This document shows, piece by piece, positions 42,065 through 50,497 of a stretch of 64,000 nt of DNA. Location: NCBI RefSeq assembly GCF_001544475.1, contig NZ_FCNW02000004.1, positions 124,001-188,000 of the forward strand, given 5' to 3'. The notes beneath the pieces were generated by a model that saw only the letters and a list, made by a program, of their open reading frames with translations, searched no databases and was not told the origin of the DNA. This stretch comes from Caballeronia humi. GTDB lineage: Bacteria; Pseudomonadota; Gammaproteobacteria; Burkholderiales; Burkholderiaceae. Numbering within the stretch: the stretch's first letter is position 1; every line of letters starts with the position of its first letter. Both the position numbers and the translations under genes were made by a program.

Positions 42065-42967
42065 CTATCGCGCGTTGCGACGCGGCGCCGTCATCGTCAA
42101 CTCGCTGACAAACGTTTCGACCGACGGATTGCGCGTATCCGCACGCCAGCAGACGACCATATCGATCGCCGTGTCCTTGTCCGCAAGCGGCCGGATGCAC
42201 AGTCCGCTGCGCTGAATGTTCCGGATGCATTCGGGATAGATGCTGACGCCCGTGTTCGCCGCGACGAGGCCGATGATCCCGTCGCTGGTGGACGCTTCCT
42301 GCGCGATCGTCGGAGAAAATCCCGCGCGATGGCAGATGGAGAAGAAGTGATGGCGAAACGCTTCCCACGAATGCGGCGCGCCGAGCACGAAGCGCTCTTC
42401 AGCAAGGTCGGCAAGCCGCAGCGTCTTTCTCGCAGCAAGTGGATGAGCGGCGGGCAGCAGCGCCACCATCGGCTCGCGCCCGAAGACGCGCGTCTCGACG
42501 TTCGGCGCCGAAAACGGTCCGATCATGAACCCGACGTCGATGGTCGAATCGAGCATCGCTTCCTTCTGCACCGTGCTCGGCATGTGCACGAGATCGATGC
42601 TGATCGACGGAAACTTCTTGCCGAACGACTCGACGATACCGGGCAACGTGCCGTTGATCGCGAAGTCCATGTAGGCGATGCGCAGATGCCCGATGTTACC
42701 CGCCTCCGCGCGCCGGGCGAGCGTCACCGCCTGATCGATATGCGTGAGCGCGAGCTGGCAGTGCTCGGCGAACACGCGCCCCGCGTTGGTCAGTTCGACG
42801 CGTCGCGTCGTGCGCGCGAGGAGCGCCGCGCCCACCGACTCCTCGAGCGCCTTGATGATGCGGCTCAACGCCGGCTGCGTCATGTGCAGACGGTCGGCGG
42901 CTACGCTGAACTGCAGCGCCTCGGCGACCGCCAGGAAAGCCCGGATGTGATGAACGTCGATTCGCAT
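42065..42967 (-). CDS. LysR-family regulator
   Basis: A 300-residue LysR protein of the CbbR/BenM-like type. The HTH (about 1-60) has FLAVAEALQFSVAADRLHMTQPALSRIIKALEESVG. The effector domain begins GHLRIAYMDFAINGTLPGIV. It is on the minus strand, downstream of the MFS gene at 43036 (68 bases), so it could be co-transcribed with it or regulate it. It is convergent with the ManD-type gene. Confidence 0.92.
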   Translation of the reverse strand: MRIDVHHIRAFLAVAEALQFSVAADRLHMTQPALSRIIKALEESVGAALLARTTRRVELTNAGRVFAEHCQLALTHIDQAVTLARRAEAGNIGHLRIAYMDFAINGTLPGIVESFGKKFPSISIDLVHMPSTVQKEAMLDSTIDVGFMIGPFSAPNVETRVFGREPMVALLPAAHPLAARKTLRLADLAEERFVLGAPHSWEAFRHHFFSICHRAGFSPTIAQEASTSDGIIGLVAANTGVSIYPECIRNIQRSGLCIRPLADKDTAIDMVVCWRADTRNPSVETFVSELTMTAPRRNAR

Positions 42968-43035
42968 GTGCCGCCGCCGTGTGCTCGTGAGTTAGCGTCG
43001 CCGGAATCGTTCCGTGCAGGTTCCGCGACGAGCCT

Positions 43036-44370
43036 TCATCTTACCGGCGCTTTGGCCGATCGGAGCGTGATGAGTGCGCCCACCACCAGCAGTGCCGACA
43101 CGACGTACAGGCCGTTTGTCAGGCTCCCCGTCATCGTCTTGACGAAACCGAGCATGCTGGGACTCGCGAATCCGCCGAGCAGGCCGAGGCTGTTGATGAA
43201 CGCGATCGTCCCCGCCGCCGCTCGCGTGCCGGCCAGGAAATCGGTCGTGATCGCCCAGAACAGCGGCTGCAACGTGAAGATCGCCGCGGTCGCCACGCTG
43301 ATCAAAACGAGTGCCAGCTTGAGATCGTTGCCTGCGAGAGAGATCGCCGAGATTGCAATCGCTCCGATGATCGCGCAACTCGCGGTGTGCCGTCTGCGCT
43401 CACGGGATCGGTCGGAGTGACGGCTGACGAGCACCATCGTGACCGCCGCAACGCCGTACGGAATGGCTGACAGCATGCCGACCGAGTAGGCATCGGTTAC
43501 GCCTGCCGCGCGGATCAGCGTCGGCAGCCAGAAACTGATCGCATAGACGCCGCAGATGAACGTGAACCAGACGAACGCGAGCGAGTAGACGCGTGCGCTC
43601 CTGAGCGCGCTGCCGAACGTGTGCTGATCAAAGAGCGACGAAGCATCGCGATCCCTTTGCAGTTGATGCACGACGACGGCTTTCTCGGTGTCGGTCAGCC
43701 AGCGTGCCTGTCGCGGGTTGTCGTCGAGATAGAAGAACGCGACGATCCCTAGCACGCACGAAGGCAGCCCCTCCACGAGGAACAGCCATTGCCAGCCCTG
43801 CAGTCCATGCACGCCATCGAGATGATTAAGCGCCCAGCCGGACACCGGGCCGCCCAGGACGCCGGCCATCGCGACAGCAGTGAGAAAGAGCGCCATGACG
43901 CGGCCGCGCCGCGCGGACGGATACCAGTACGTGAGGTAGAAGATCATGCCCGGAAAGAACCCGGCTTCGAATACGCCGAGCATGAAGCGCATCACGTAGA
44001 ACGCGACGGGCGACTTGACGAACATCATGCCCGCGGAGGTCAATCCCCACAGAAGCATGATCCGGATCAGCGTCTTGCGCGCGCCGATGCGTTCGAGGAT
44101 GAGGTTGCTCGGAACCTCGAACAAAAAATATCCGGCGAAGAAGATACCCGCGCCCAACCCATAGACGGCGTCGCTGAACCCGAGGTCGCTGCGCATCTGA
44201 AGCTGCGCGAATCCGATGTTGATCCGGTCAAGGTACGCGGCCACGTAGCAGATGAAAAGAAACGGAATCAGGCGCAGCGTGATCTTGCGATACGTCGCGT
44301 CGATCGTCGCTTGCGAATGGGGCCGCGCTTCATCTTCCAACACTGCTCCCTGCCATGCGCTCTCGCTCAT
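43036..44370 (-). CDS. MFS transporter, anion:cation symporter family
   Basis: A 444-residue twelve-helix carrier: AAYLDRINIGFAQLQMRSDLGFS, VPSNLILERIGARKTLIR and MLGVFEAGFFPGMIFYLTYWYP are the marks of tartrate/phthalate-type members (TtuB, Pht1). GGGGAGA lies six bases before the ATG. It follows the FabF-like gene by 54 bases on the same strand, so it could be the next gene of that operon, with the LysR gene after it. Substrate: an organic anion; not determined further. Confidence 0.92.
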   Translation of the reverse strand: MSESAWQGAVLEDEARPHSQATIDATYRKITLRLIPFLFICYVAAYLDRINIGFAQLQMRSDLGFSDAVYGLGAGIFFAGYFLFEVPSNLILERIGARKTLIRIMLLWGLTSAGMMFVKSPVAFYVMRFMLGVFEAGFFPGMIFYLTYWYPSARRGRVMALFLTAVAMAGVLGGPVSGWALNHLDGVHGLQGWQWLFLVEGLPSCVLGIVAFFYLDDNPRQARWLTDTEKAVVVHQLQRDRDASSLFDQHTFGSALRSARVYSLAFVWFTFICGVYAISFWLPTLIRAAGVTDAYSVGMLSAIPYGVAAVTMVLVSRHSDRSRERRRHTASCAIIGAIAISAISLAGNDLKLALVLISVATAAIFTLQPLFWAITTDFLAGTRAAAGTIAFINSLGLLGGFASPSMLGFVKTMTGSLTNGLYVVSALLVVGALITLRSAKAPVR

Positions 44371-44424
44371 GCCGTTCTCCCCGGGAAAGTCATCGAATCG
44401 TCAAGTTGCAAATCGGTCAGCGTT

Positions 44425-45720
44425 CTATTGAGGTCTCGCGAACACGAGCGCCGCGTTCGTTCCGCCGAAGCCGAAGGAATTCGACAGGGCGTAACGGATC
44501 GGACGCGGCCGCGCCGAAAGCGCCACGAGATCGATGTCACGAAATTGCTGAGGCGCTTCGTAAAGGTTGAGCGTCGGCGGCGCGATTTGCGCGCGCATCG
44601 CGAGGATGCTGATGATCGCCTCGACGCTTCCCGCCGCACCCAGCAGATGCCCCAGCGCGCCTTTCGTCGAGGAGACGGAAAGCCCCTGCGTCGCATGCCC
44701 GCCGAATACACGCGTGATCGCCTTCAGTTCGATTTCGTCGCCGGCTTGTGTCGATGTCGCGTGCGCGTTGACGTAGTCGATGGCAGACGGTTCGATGCCC
44801 GCGCGCCCGATCGCCATCGACATCGCGCGAGCGGCGCCGTCGCCGTCGGCACGCGGTGCGGCGATGTGATGGCCGTCGCCCGACATGCCGTACCCGATCA
44901 GTTCGGCGTGAATGCGCGCGCCGCGCCGCAGCGCATGCTCGTAGTCCTCCAGCACGACAATGCCGCTTCCTTCGCCCATCACGAATCCGTCGCGTTGCGC
45001 ATCCCACGGACGCGATGCCGCGCGTGGATCGTCGTTGAACGAGGTCGAGAGCGCTCGAGCCGCGCAGAAACCCGCCATGCCGAGGCGGCATACGGCCGCT
45101 TCGGCGCCGCCTGCGATCATCACGTCGGCGTCGCCGAGCATGATCATGCGCGCCGCATCGCCCAGCGCATGCGCCCCGCTTGCACAAGCGGTCGCCACCG
45201 CGTGCGTCGGTCCGCGCAAGCCATGCCGGATCGCCACATGTCCCGCAGCGAGATTGACGAGGTTCGACGGAATGAAGAAGGGAGAGATCGCTCGCGGACC
45301 CTTCTCGTGAAGGGCGACAGCGGCCTCCGAGATGCCCGGCAACCCACCGATACCGGAACCGATCAGGACGCCCGTGCGCTCGCGATCGGTGTCCGTCGCG
45401 GGATGCCAACCGGCGTCGTCGAGTGCCTGGGCCGCGGCTGTCATCGCATATTTCGCAAACAGGTCCATCTTGCGCGAGTCCCTGGCCGGCAGCCATTCGC
45501 TTTCGTCGAAGCCGCCGTCCGCATAGCGTCCTCGCGGAACGAGGCCCGCGATGCGGCACGGCAGATCCGACGTATCGAATCGATCGATAGCGCCGATGCC
45601 CGAGTTCCCCGCGACGAGCTTCGACCATACGTGCTCGACGCCGACTCCGAGCGGCGTGACGAGCCCCAGACCCGTGACCGCCACACGACGCAGCGCCGGA
45701 TGCTCAGATCGCTTGAGCAT
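44425..45720 (-). CDS. Beta-ketoacyl-ACP synthase II (FabF)-like ketosynthase
   Basis: A 431-residue condensing enzyme with the complete Cys-His-His triad: C179 (TACASGA), H320 (NAHATST) and H358 (LGHLLGA). The sequence opens [23 protein letters not shown] and ends [14 protein letters not shown], like FabF. It extends an acyl chain on acyl carrier protein. It is not in a fab cluster (no acpP, fabD or fabG beside it) and so is a second copy. Its start at 45720 overlaps the end of glyA by 17 bases, so it is coupled to glyA in the operon that begins with the amidohydrolase. Its job there is unknown. Confidence 0.92.
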   Translation of the reverse strand: MLKRSEHPALRRVAVTGLGLVTPLGVGVEHVWSKLVAGNSGIGAIDRFDTSDLPCRIAGLVPRGRYADGGFDESEWLPARDSRKMDLFAKYAMTAAAQALDDAGWHPATDTDRERTGVLIGSGIGGLPGISEAAVALHEKGPRAISPFFIPSNLVNLAAGHVAIRHGLRGPTHAVATACASGAHALGDAARMIMLGDADVMIAGGAEAAVCRLGMAGFCAARALSTSFNDDPRAASRPWDAQRDGFVMGEGSGIVVLEDYEHALRRGARIHAELIGYGMSGDGHHIAAPRADGDGAARAMSMAIGRAGIEPSAIDYVNAHATSTQAGDEIELKAITRVFGGHATQGLSVSSTKGALGHLLGAAGSVEAIISILAMRAQIAPPTLNLYEAPQQFRDIDLVALSARPRPIRYALSNSFGFGGTNAALVFARPQ

Positions 45721-46984
45721 TTGCGCCTCCTCGCTCGTAGACCGGGAAGCGTTCACACAGCGCAGCCACTTCGTCACGCACACGCGCAACAACGGGCTCA
45801 TGTCCTTTTGCGTCGAGCACGTCGCAGGCAAGCGATGCCGTGCTTGCCGCTTCCGCCTCGCCGAAGCCCCGTGTCGTGATCGCTGGCGTACCGATGCGGA
45901 TGCCGCTCGTAACGAACGGCGACTCGGGATCGTTGGGGACCGCATTCTTGTTCACGGTGATGTGCGCGCGGCCGAGGGCGAGGTCCGCCTCCTTTCCGGT
46001 GGTCCCCTGACCGATCAGGCTCACGAGAAAGAGATGGTTATCGGTGCCGCCCGAGACGATATCGTAGCCGCGCTGCTTGAATACCGATGCCATCGTCCGT
46101 GCGTTCGCGATCGTCCGTTCCTGATAGCGCACGAACGACGGATCAAGCGCTTCCCTGAACGCTACAGCCTTGGCCGCGATGACGTGTGCGAGCGGGCCGC
46201 CCTGAATGCCGGGGAACACTGTCGCATTCAGCTTCTTTTCGATCTCCGGGTTCGCGCGCGCCAGAATCAAACCGCCGCGAGGTCCGCGCAACGTCTTGTG
46301 CGTGGTGGTCGTCACGACATCGGCATGCGCTATCGGATTCGGATAGAGGCCCGCTGCGACGAGCCCCGCCACATGTGCCATATCGACGAACAGGTACGCA
46401 CCGATCCGGTCCGCGATCGCGCGAAATCGCTCGAAGTCGAGCACGCGCGAGTAGGCTGAGAAGCCGGCGATGATCATCCGGGGCCTGTGCTCGAGCGCGA
46501 GCCGTTCCACTTCGTCGTAATCGATCGAACCGGTTCGCGGATCGATCCCATACTGAAGCGCGCGATACAGCTTCCCGGAGAACGATACCTTCGCGCCGTG
46601 CGTAAGGTGCCCGCCGTGTGCGAGGCTCATGCCGAGAATCGTATCGCCCGGTTCGAGCAGCGCCATATACACCGCAGCGTTCGCCTGCGACCCGCTATGC
46701 GGCTGCACGTTCGCATAAGCTGCGCCGAAAAGCCTGCGCGCACGGTCGATCGCGAGCGACTCGACAACGTCCACATGCTCGCATCCTCCGTAATACCGCT
46801 TGCCCGGATAGCCTTCCGCATACTTGTTGGTGAGCGCGGAGCCCTGGGCTTTCAGGACGCGCCGGCTCACATAGTTTTCCGATGCGATCAGTTCGATGTG
46901 ACGCTCCTGACGCTCCCGCTCGCGCGCCATCGCAGAACCGAGTTCAGGGTCGAATTCGTCGATCGTGTGCGTTGCATTGAACAC
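45704..46984 (-). CDS. glyA: Serine hydroxymethyltransferase
   Basis: A 426-residue PLP enzyme interconverting serine and glycine with tetrahydrofolate carrying the C1 unit. The PLP lysine is K230 in [16 protein letters not shown]; other family blocks are [34 protein letters not shown] and [19 protein letters not shown]. The GTG at 46984 is preferred: it follows GGAGAGA and gives the usual MFN-like N-terminus; longer starts add unrelated residues. It lies 118 bases after the amidohydrolase gene and overlaps the ketosynthase. In this context it may convert glycine and methylene-THF from sarcosine into serine. It is likely a second copy beside a housekeeping glyA. Confidence 0.93.
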   Translation of the reverse strand: MFNATHTIDEFDPELGSAMARERERQERHIELIASENYVSRRVLKAQGSALTNKYAEGYPGKRYYGGCEHVDVVESLAIDRARRLFGAAYANVQPHSGSQANAAVYMALLEPGDTILGMSLAHGGHLTHGAKVSFSGKLYRALQYGIDPRTGSIDYDEVERLALEHRPRMIIAGFSAYSRVLDFERFRAIADRIGAYLFVDMAHVAGLVAAGLYPNPIAHADVVTTTTHKTLRGPRGGLILARANPEIEKKLNATVFPGIQGGPLAHVIAAKAVAFREALDPSFVRYQERTIANARTMASVFKQRGYDIVSGGTDNHLFLVSLIGQGTTGKEADLALGRAHITVNKNAVPNDPESPFVTSGIRIGTPAITTRGFGEAEAASTASLACDVLDAKGHEPVVARVRDEVAALCERFPVYERGGANAQAI

Positions 46985-47102
46985 TGCTCTCTCCGAAGGT
47001 CGCATGCCGCTTGAAACAGGATTCGTCGCGGCATGCTGGGTTGGTTGCCGATCAAAACGCACAGCGTAAATTCGCGAGCCGCCATGCGGCCCGCGTTCGC
47101 GC

Positions 47103-47789
47103 TCAGCCTTTCACCGTTTGCAGATAGTCGACACAGCGATCGACCGATTCGACATCCGCGAACTTCGCATCGATATCGAAGAGGTTCCAGGCGACCGCGC
47201 CCGGTACGCGGTCACCGATGCATTCGCGCACCGCGATCGTGCGGAAGCCTTCGGCCAGGCCGTCGCAGAGTGTCGTGCGCACGCAGGCGGAAGCCGTCAC
47301 GCCGGTCACGAGAATCGTGTCGACGCCTGCCGCGCGCAGGAAACCGGCAAGGTAGGTGCCATGAAACGAACTCGCGCGCTTCTTGATCAGCACCTGCTCG
47401 CCCTTGATCGGTGCGATGCGCGAATCGATGGCCCACAGGTTTTCGTCCGCCTGATCGACGACGTCGACGGGGATCTTGTTGTGCCAGAGGCCCATGTCGG
47501 TATGCGGGTTGTTGCGGTCGGTCACCTGATAGCACGTCGTCACGTGGATGACCGGATGATTGTTCTCACGGCACGCGGCGAGCAGGCGCTGCACGCCGGG
47601 GATGATCTGGTCGTCGATGTGTTCGCACGTGAACGGGTTGCCCGGCCGGGTCCACGCATTCGCGAGATCGACGTTGATCAGCGCGGGCTTCTTTCCAAAT
47701 CCCACGCGCCGCTGAAAACCACGCTCCTGATAGAGTTTTGTCGATTCTGCAAAGGCTTGCGCCAACATTTCGTTCAATCCTGCGTTCAT
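47103..47789 (-). CDS. N-carbamoylsarcosine amidohydrolase-like (isochorismatase family)
   Basis: A 228-residue cysteine hydrolase. It closely resembles Arthrobacter N-carbamoylsarcosine amidohydrolase (creatinine pathway): [45 protein letters not shown] and [20 protein letters not shown]. The catalytic triad equivalents are D41, K136 or K137, and C169 in [10 protein letters not shown]. It would split N-carbamoylsarcosine into sarcosine, CO2 and ammonia. It is the first gene of an operon with glyA and a ketosynthase, preceded by a good promoter, and sits next to the hydantoinase genes whose product it could use. The similarity was judged by eye, so a related N-carbamoyl amino acid is possible. 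Confidence 0.85.
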   Translation of the reverse strand: MNAGLNEMLAQAFAESTKLYQERGFQRRVGFGKKPALINVDLANAWTRPGNPFTCEHIDDQIIPGVQRLLAACRENNHPVIHVTTCYQVTDRNNPHTDMGLWHNKIPVDVVDQADENLWAIDSRIAPIKGEQVLIKKRASSFHGTYLAGFLRAAGVDTILVTGVTASACVRTTLCDGLAEGFRTIAVRECIGDRVPGAVAWNLFDIDAKFADVESVDRCVDYLQTVKG

Positions 47790-47845
47790 CTCTTCATCTC
47801 CGAAAGTTCTCTGGGACAGTGCTTGCCATGTGTGTCGGCAGGGAA

Positions 47846-47875
47846 ACTATAGGTTCGACATTATTGTGAGTCCAA
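47846..47875 (-). promoter_or_regulatory. Sigma-70-type promoter of the amidohydrolase-glyA operon
   Basis: Read on the minus strand: TTGGAC (47875-47870), an 18-base spacer and TATAGT (47851-47846). Both boxes match the consensus in most positions, and transcription would start about 50 bases before the amidohydrolase ATG. Confidence 0.6.
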
Positions 47876-47937
47876 TTACTGTTTGGCTCGTTTTGTTACC
47901 ACATTCGGTATCAATAAAAGCGCTTCGGAACCTCGAT

Positions 47938-47963
47938 GAAAAAGGCCCGGAGGGAACCGGGCC
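47938..47963 (-). terminator. Rho-independent terminator of the hyu/porin operon
   Basis: On the minus strand GGCCCGG (47963-47957) pairs with CCGGGCC (47950-47944) around a six-base loop and is followed by TTTTT. It begins 25 bases after the porin stop and separates this operon from the amidohydrolase operon. Confidence 0.85.
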
Positions 47964-47988
47964 GCCGCGAACGCTGAGTCACGTTTGG

Positions 47989-49029
47989 TCAGAATCGGCT
48001 TCGGATGCCGACGCCGTATGTCAATGCCGACGAAAGCGAAGTGGCTCGCTCCGCGAGGATCGCGGTGTACGCGTCCGTTCGCCGCGAGAGGTTGTAGTCG
48101 AAGCCGAGTGCAAGCGTGCTTCGGCTCACATGCGATCCGCCCGAGGACTTCGAATGCATGTACGACGCGAGCGCCTTCCCTTCGCCGATCGGAACGGCAA
48201 GGCCGAGCTGCACGCCGTTGATCGTCGTGTCGGCGCCGCTGATATCGTTTGCGATGCGTTGATACTGGCCGTAGAACCGCACGACGTTCAGGTCCCAGAG
48301 CAGCGCGGCCTGCACGGCAGTCTGGCGCGAGAAGCCTGGGGTGATTGCGTCGAGGTCGCCTGGCGTCGTATCGAATGGCTGGCTCTGGAAAGCGACGCTT
48401 ATGGACACTGGCCCGCCCGCGTACGAAACCGATCCGCCCCATTTGTGGGCGTTTCCGTCGCCGGCCTGGTTGCCGAGCGCGTAGACCACATTGGCGTTGA
48501 ACCCCGCGAGGACCGGCGAGCGATAAGCCACCGCATTGTTCCAGGCGTATCCGCCGACGAGCCCTTGTCCGTTCACGCCCAAGTAGGTTTGCAGAACCGC
48601 AGGCGAGAACGTGTACGAATCGATGAACGGGTTGAACAGGACCGTCGTCACGAAATACGGCGTGACGATCCGTCCGAGATGAACCGACCCGTAAGGACCG
48701 CCGATGCCGACCTCGGCGCTGCGGCCGAAGAACGGCTCGCCGTCGAAGCTGCCTGCGCGCCCGTTCTGCGGCCTGAAGAAGTCCTCAAGCGTGAAGGTCG
48801 CGCGCCAGCCTCCGCCAAGATCGTCGGTGCCGCGCATGCCCCAGTACGAAGTCGACATGCCGCCTCCGCCGACCGTCCACGCTCGCTCGCTGCCGAGCGG
48901 CTTCGACGAGCCGGCCCATGCGTCGACGAGCCCGTAAAGCTGAACCGTCGACTGGGCGTGCGCTGCGTGCGCATGGAACGAGACCATTGCTGCTGCGGCA
49001 AGCCGTGTCAGTGCCCTGGATCGCCTCAT
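47989..49029 (-). CDS. Gram-negative porin
   Basis: A 346-residue outer-membrane porin. The signal peptide ends at AHA (about residue 25), and the mature chain begins QSTVQLYGLVDAW. Family marks are STSYWGMRGTDDLGGGWRATFTLEDFF, VHLGRIVTPYFVTTVLF, and the C-terminal strand YGVGIRSRF. The ATG at 49029 overlaps the MFS stop as ATGA, so translation is coupled to the transporter gene; the operon would thus encode both outer- and inner-membrane uptake. The operon ends at the terminator after this gene. It is somewhat shorter than the porin at 17153 and only distantly alike. Confidence 0.9.
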   Translation of the reverse strand: MRRSRALTRLAAAAMVSFHAHAAHAQSTVQLYGLVDAWAGSSKPLGSERAWTVGGGGMSTSYWGMRGTDDLGGGWRATFTLEDFFRPQNGRAGSFDGEPFFGRSAEVGIGGPYGSVHLGRIVTPYFVTTVLFNPFIDSYTFSPAVLQTYLGVNGQGLVGGYAWNNAVAYRSPVLAGFNANVVYALGNQAGDGNAHKWGGSVSYAGGPVSISVAFQSQPFDTTPGDLDAITPGFSRQTAVQAALLWDLNVVRFYGQYQRIANDISGADTTINGVQLGLAVPIGEGKALASYMHSKSSGGSHVSRSTLALGFDYNLSRRTDAYTAILAERATSLSSALTYGVGIRSRF

Positions 49030-50363
49030 TTGTCCGAGCCCTCGCCGCCTTTGCGCGCGAACAGCATCAGCAGTGCCGACGCCAGGCACGGGAGCACACC
49101 AAAGTACAACGCGCCCTCCTTCCACGACCCGCCATGCGCGAGAAGCGCGGTGACACCGGCGCTCGCGATCACCGCGCCGATCGGCCCCATTGCCGTTACG
49201 ATCGCGCCGCCCGTCGCGCGGATCGATGTGGGATAGCTTTCACCAATGAAGAACAGTGCCGCCGCGTACGGCCCGATCAGGAAGAAGAGGCCCGCGCTGT
49301 AGAGCGCGACGACGATGGAGAAGTCGCTCGGCGCGAGCAGCATGCCGAGGAACGAAACGCTGCCGAGCAACCATCCCGCCACGATCGTGTTGCGCCGCCC
49401 GAAGCGATCGCCGATGAACCCATGCGCGACATAGCCCGCGTACCCGACGACATTCGATAGCACCAGCACGACAAGCGAACTCTGGAAAGACAACGCGTGG
49501 ACCTTGGTGATGACGGTCGTCCCGAGTACGCTGAAGACCTGGATCGTGGACCAGTTGAGCATGAAGCTCAGCCCGAGCACGATCGTGCTGCGCAGCGCCC
49601 GTCCACGAAACGCGCCCCTGATGCCAGCGCCATGCTTCTCATAGTCGAGGCCGTGCGCACGCGCGAGATCGCGAGCACCCGACTTGTCTCCGCTGCGCTC
49701 CGTCTCGACAATGCGCCGATGCAGAAGAAACTGCGGGCTCTCCTTGAGACGGCGGGTCATTAGCAGGATCGCGATGGCGGGGAACGTCGCGAAGATGAAG
49801 CAACCACGCCATCCCACGAACGGCAGCAGCGCAGCGGTCAATCCAGCCGCGACCAGCGCGCCGATCGGCCAGCCGCCTTGCACGAGGCTGTAGAAGAGGC
49901 CCTTGCGACGCTCCATGCGCGGATCGTCGAGGGCCGCGTACATCTCGTTCAGGTAGGTCGCGTTCACGGTCTGCTCGGCGTAGCCCAGGCCCGCGAGTGA
50001 ACGCACGAGCACGAGTACCGCCTGCCCCGCGTTTCCGGCGGCGGCAGTGAGTCCCGAGCACAGCGCGGCGCCCGCGACCGTGGTGATCATGCCGGCGCGC
50101 CGCCCGAACCGATCGACGATCGGGCCGACGAGAAATGCGACGACAGCCGTCCCGATCGCGACGTAGGTAGCGATCTCGGCCTGTTGCGCCTCGCTCCATC
50201 CGTAGTGCGTGCCTATTTCGGGTAATAGCGTCCCGAACAGGATGAAGTCGTAGACCGCGAACACCCACGCAAGGAACGCCGTCCAGCTTGCCCGGCTTAC
50301 GTCGCGCGCATCGACGGGCGGCGGCGTCCAGATGGTCTTTGATAAAGCCTCTTCTCGTTTCAT
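49026..50363 (-). CDS. MFS transporter (SHS/AAHS-like, metabolite:H+ symporter)
   Basis: A 445-residue twelve-helix MFS carrier. The parts WVFAVYDFILFGTLLPEIGTHYGWSEAQ, VGPIVDRFGRRAGM and LGYAEQTVNATYLNEMY are typical of aromatic-acid or sialate/lactate-type H+ symporters, unlike the ACS members elsewhere in the window. A GGAGAG site supports the start at 50363. It lies downstream of hyuB (134 bases with two hairpins) and is coupled to the porin by an ATGA overlap. It probably imports the hydantoin-type substrate of HyuAB; this is inferred from context. Confidence 0.9.
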   Translation of the reverse strand: MKREEALSKTIWTPPPVDARDVSRASWTAFLAWVFAVYDFILFGTLLPEIGTHYGWSEAQQAEIATYVAIGTAVVAFLVGPIVDRFGRRAGMITTVAGAALCSGLTAAAGNAGQAVLVLVRSLAGLGYAEQTVNATYLNEMYAALDDPRMERRKGLFYSLVQGGWPIGALVAAGLTAALLPFVGWRGCFIFATFPAIAILLMTRRLKESPQFLLHRRIVETERSGDKSGARDLARAHGLDYEKHGAGIRGAFRGRALRSTIVLGLSFMLNWSTIQVFSVLGTTVITKVHALSFQSSLVVLVLSNVVGYAGYVAHGFIGDRFGRRNTIVAGWLLGSVSFLGMLLAPSDFSIVVALYSAGLFFLIGPYAAALFFIGESYPTSIRATGGAIVTAMGPIGAVIASAGVTALLAHGGSWKEGALYFGVLPCLASALLMLFARKGGEGSDK

Positions 50364-50396
50364 CGTTGCTCTCCTGGCGCGCACGCGCGCGGTCAC

Positions 50397-50424
50397 GCCA
50401 GTCAATGGCGTTCCATTGACTGGC
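50397..50424. repeat. Perfect 12-base hairpin in the hyuB-MFS spacer
   Basis: GCCAGTCAATGG (50397-50408) and CCATTGACTGGC (50413-50424) with a four-base loop. It lies 34 bases upstream of the MFS start codon. It may be an operator dyad or an RNA structure that sets relative expression of the operon halves. Confidence 0.65.
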
Positions 50425-50462
50425 ATGTTTGGCTATTGGATTGGGACTGGCTTGAAAGACGA

Positions 50463-50487
50463 CGCGAGCCGGGTTGCCCGGCTCGCG
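50463..50487 (-). terminator. GC-rich 11-base hairpin after hyuB (possible partial terminator)
   Basis: CGCGAGCCGGG (50463-50473) pairs with CCCGGCTCGCG (50477-50487), three-base loop, 10 bases after the hyuB stop on the minus strand. The tail is only CTTTC, so read-through is expected and it may weaken rather than stop transcription. Confidence 0.5.
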
Positions 50488-50497
50488 GTGCTACGGA

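Noticed and set aside
43789..45879. A 696-codon plus-strand open frame
   Set aside because: Antisense to the MFS and FabF-like genes; only Arg-rich low-complexity sequence.
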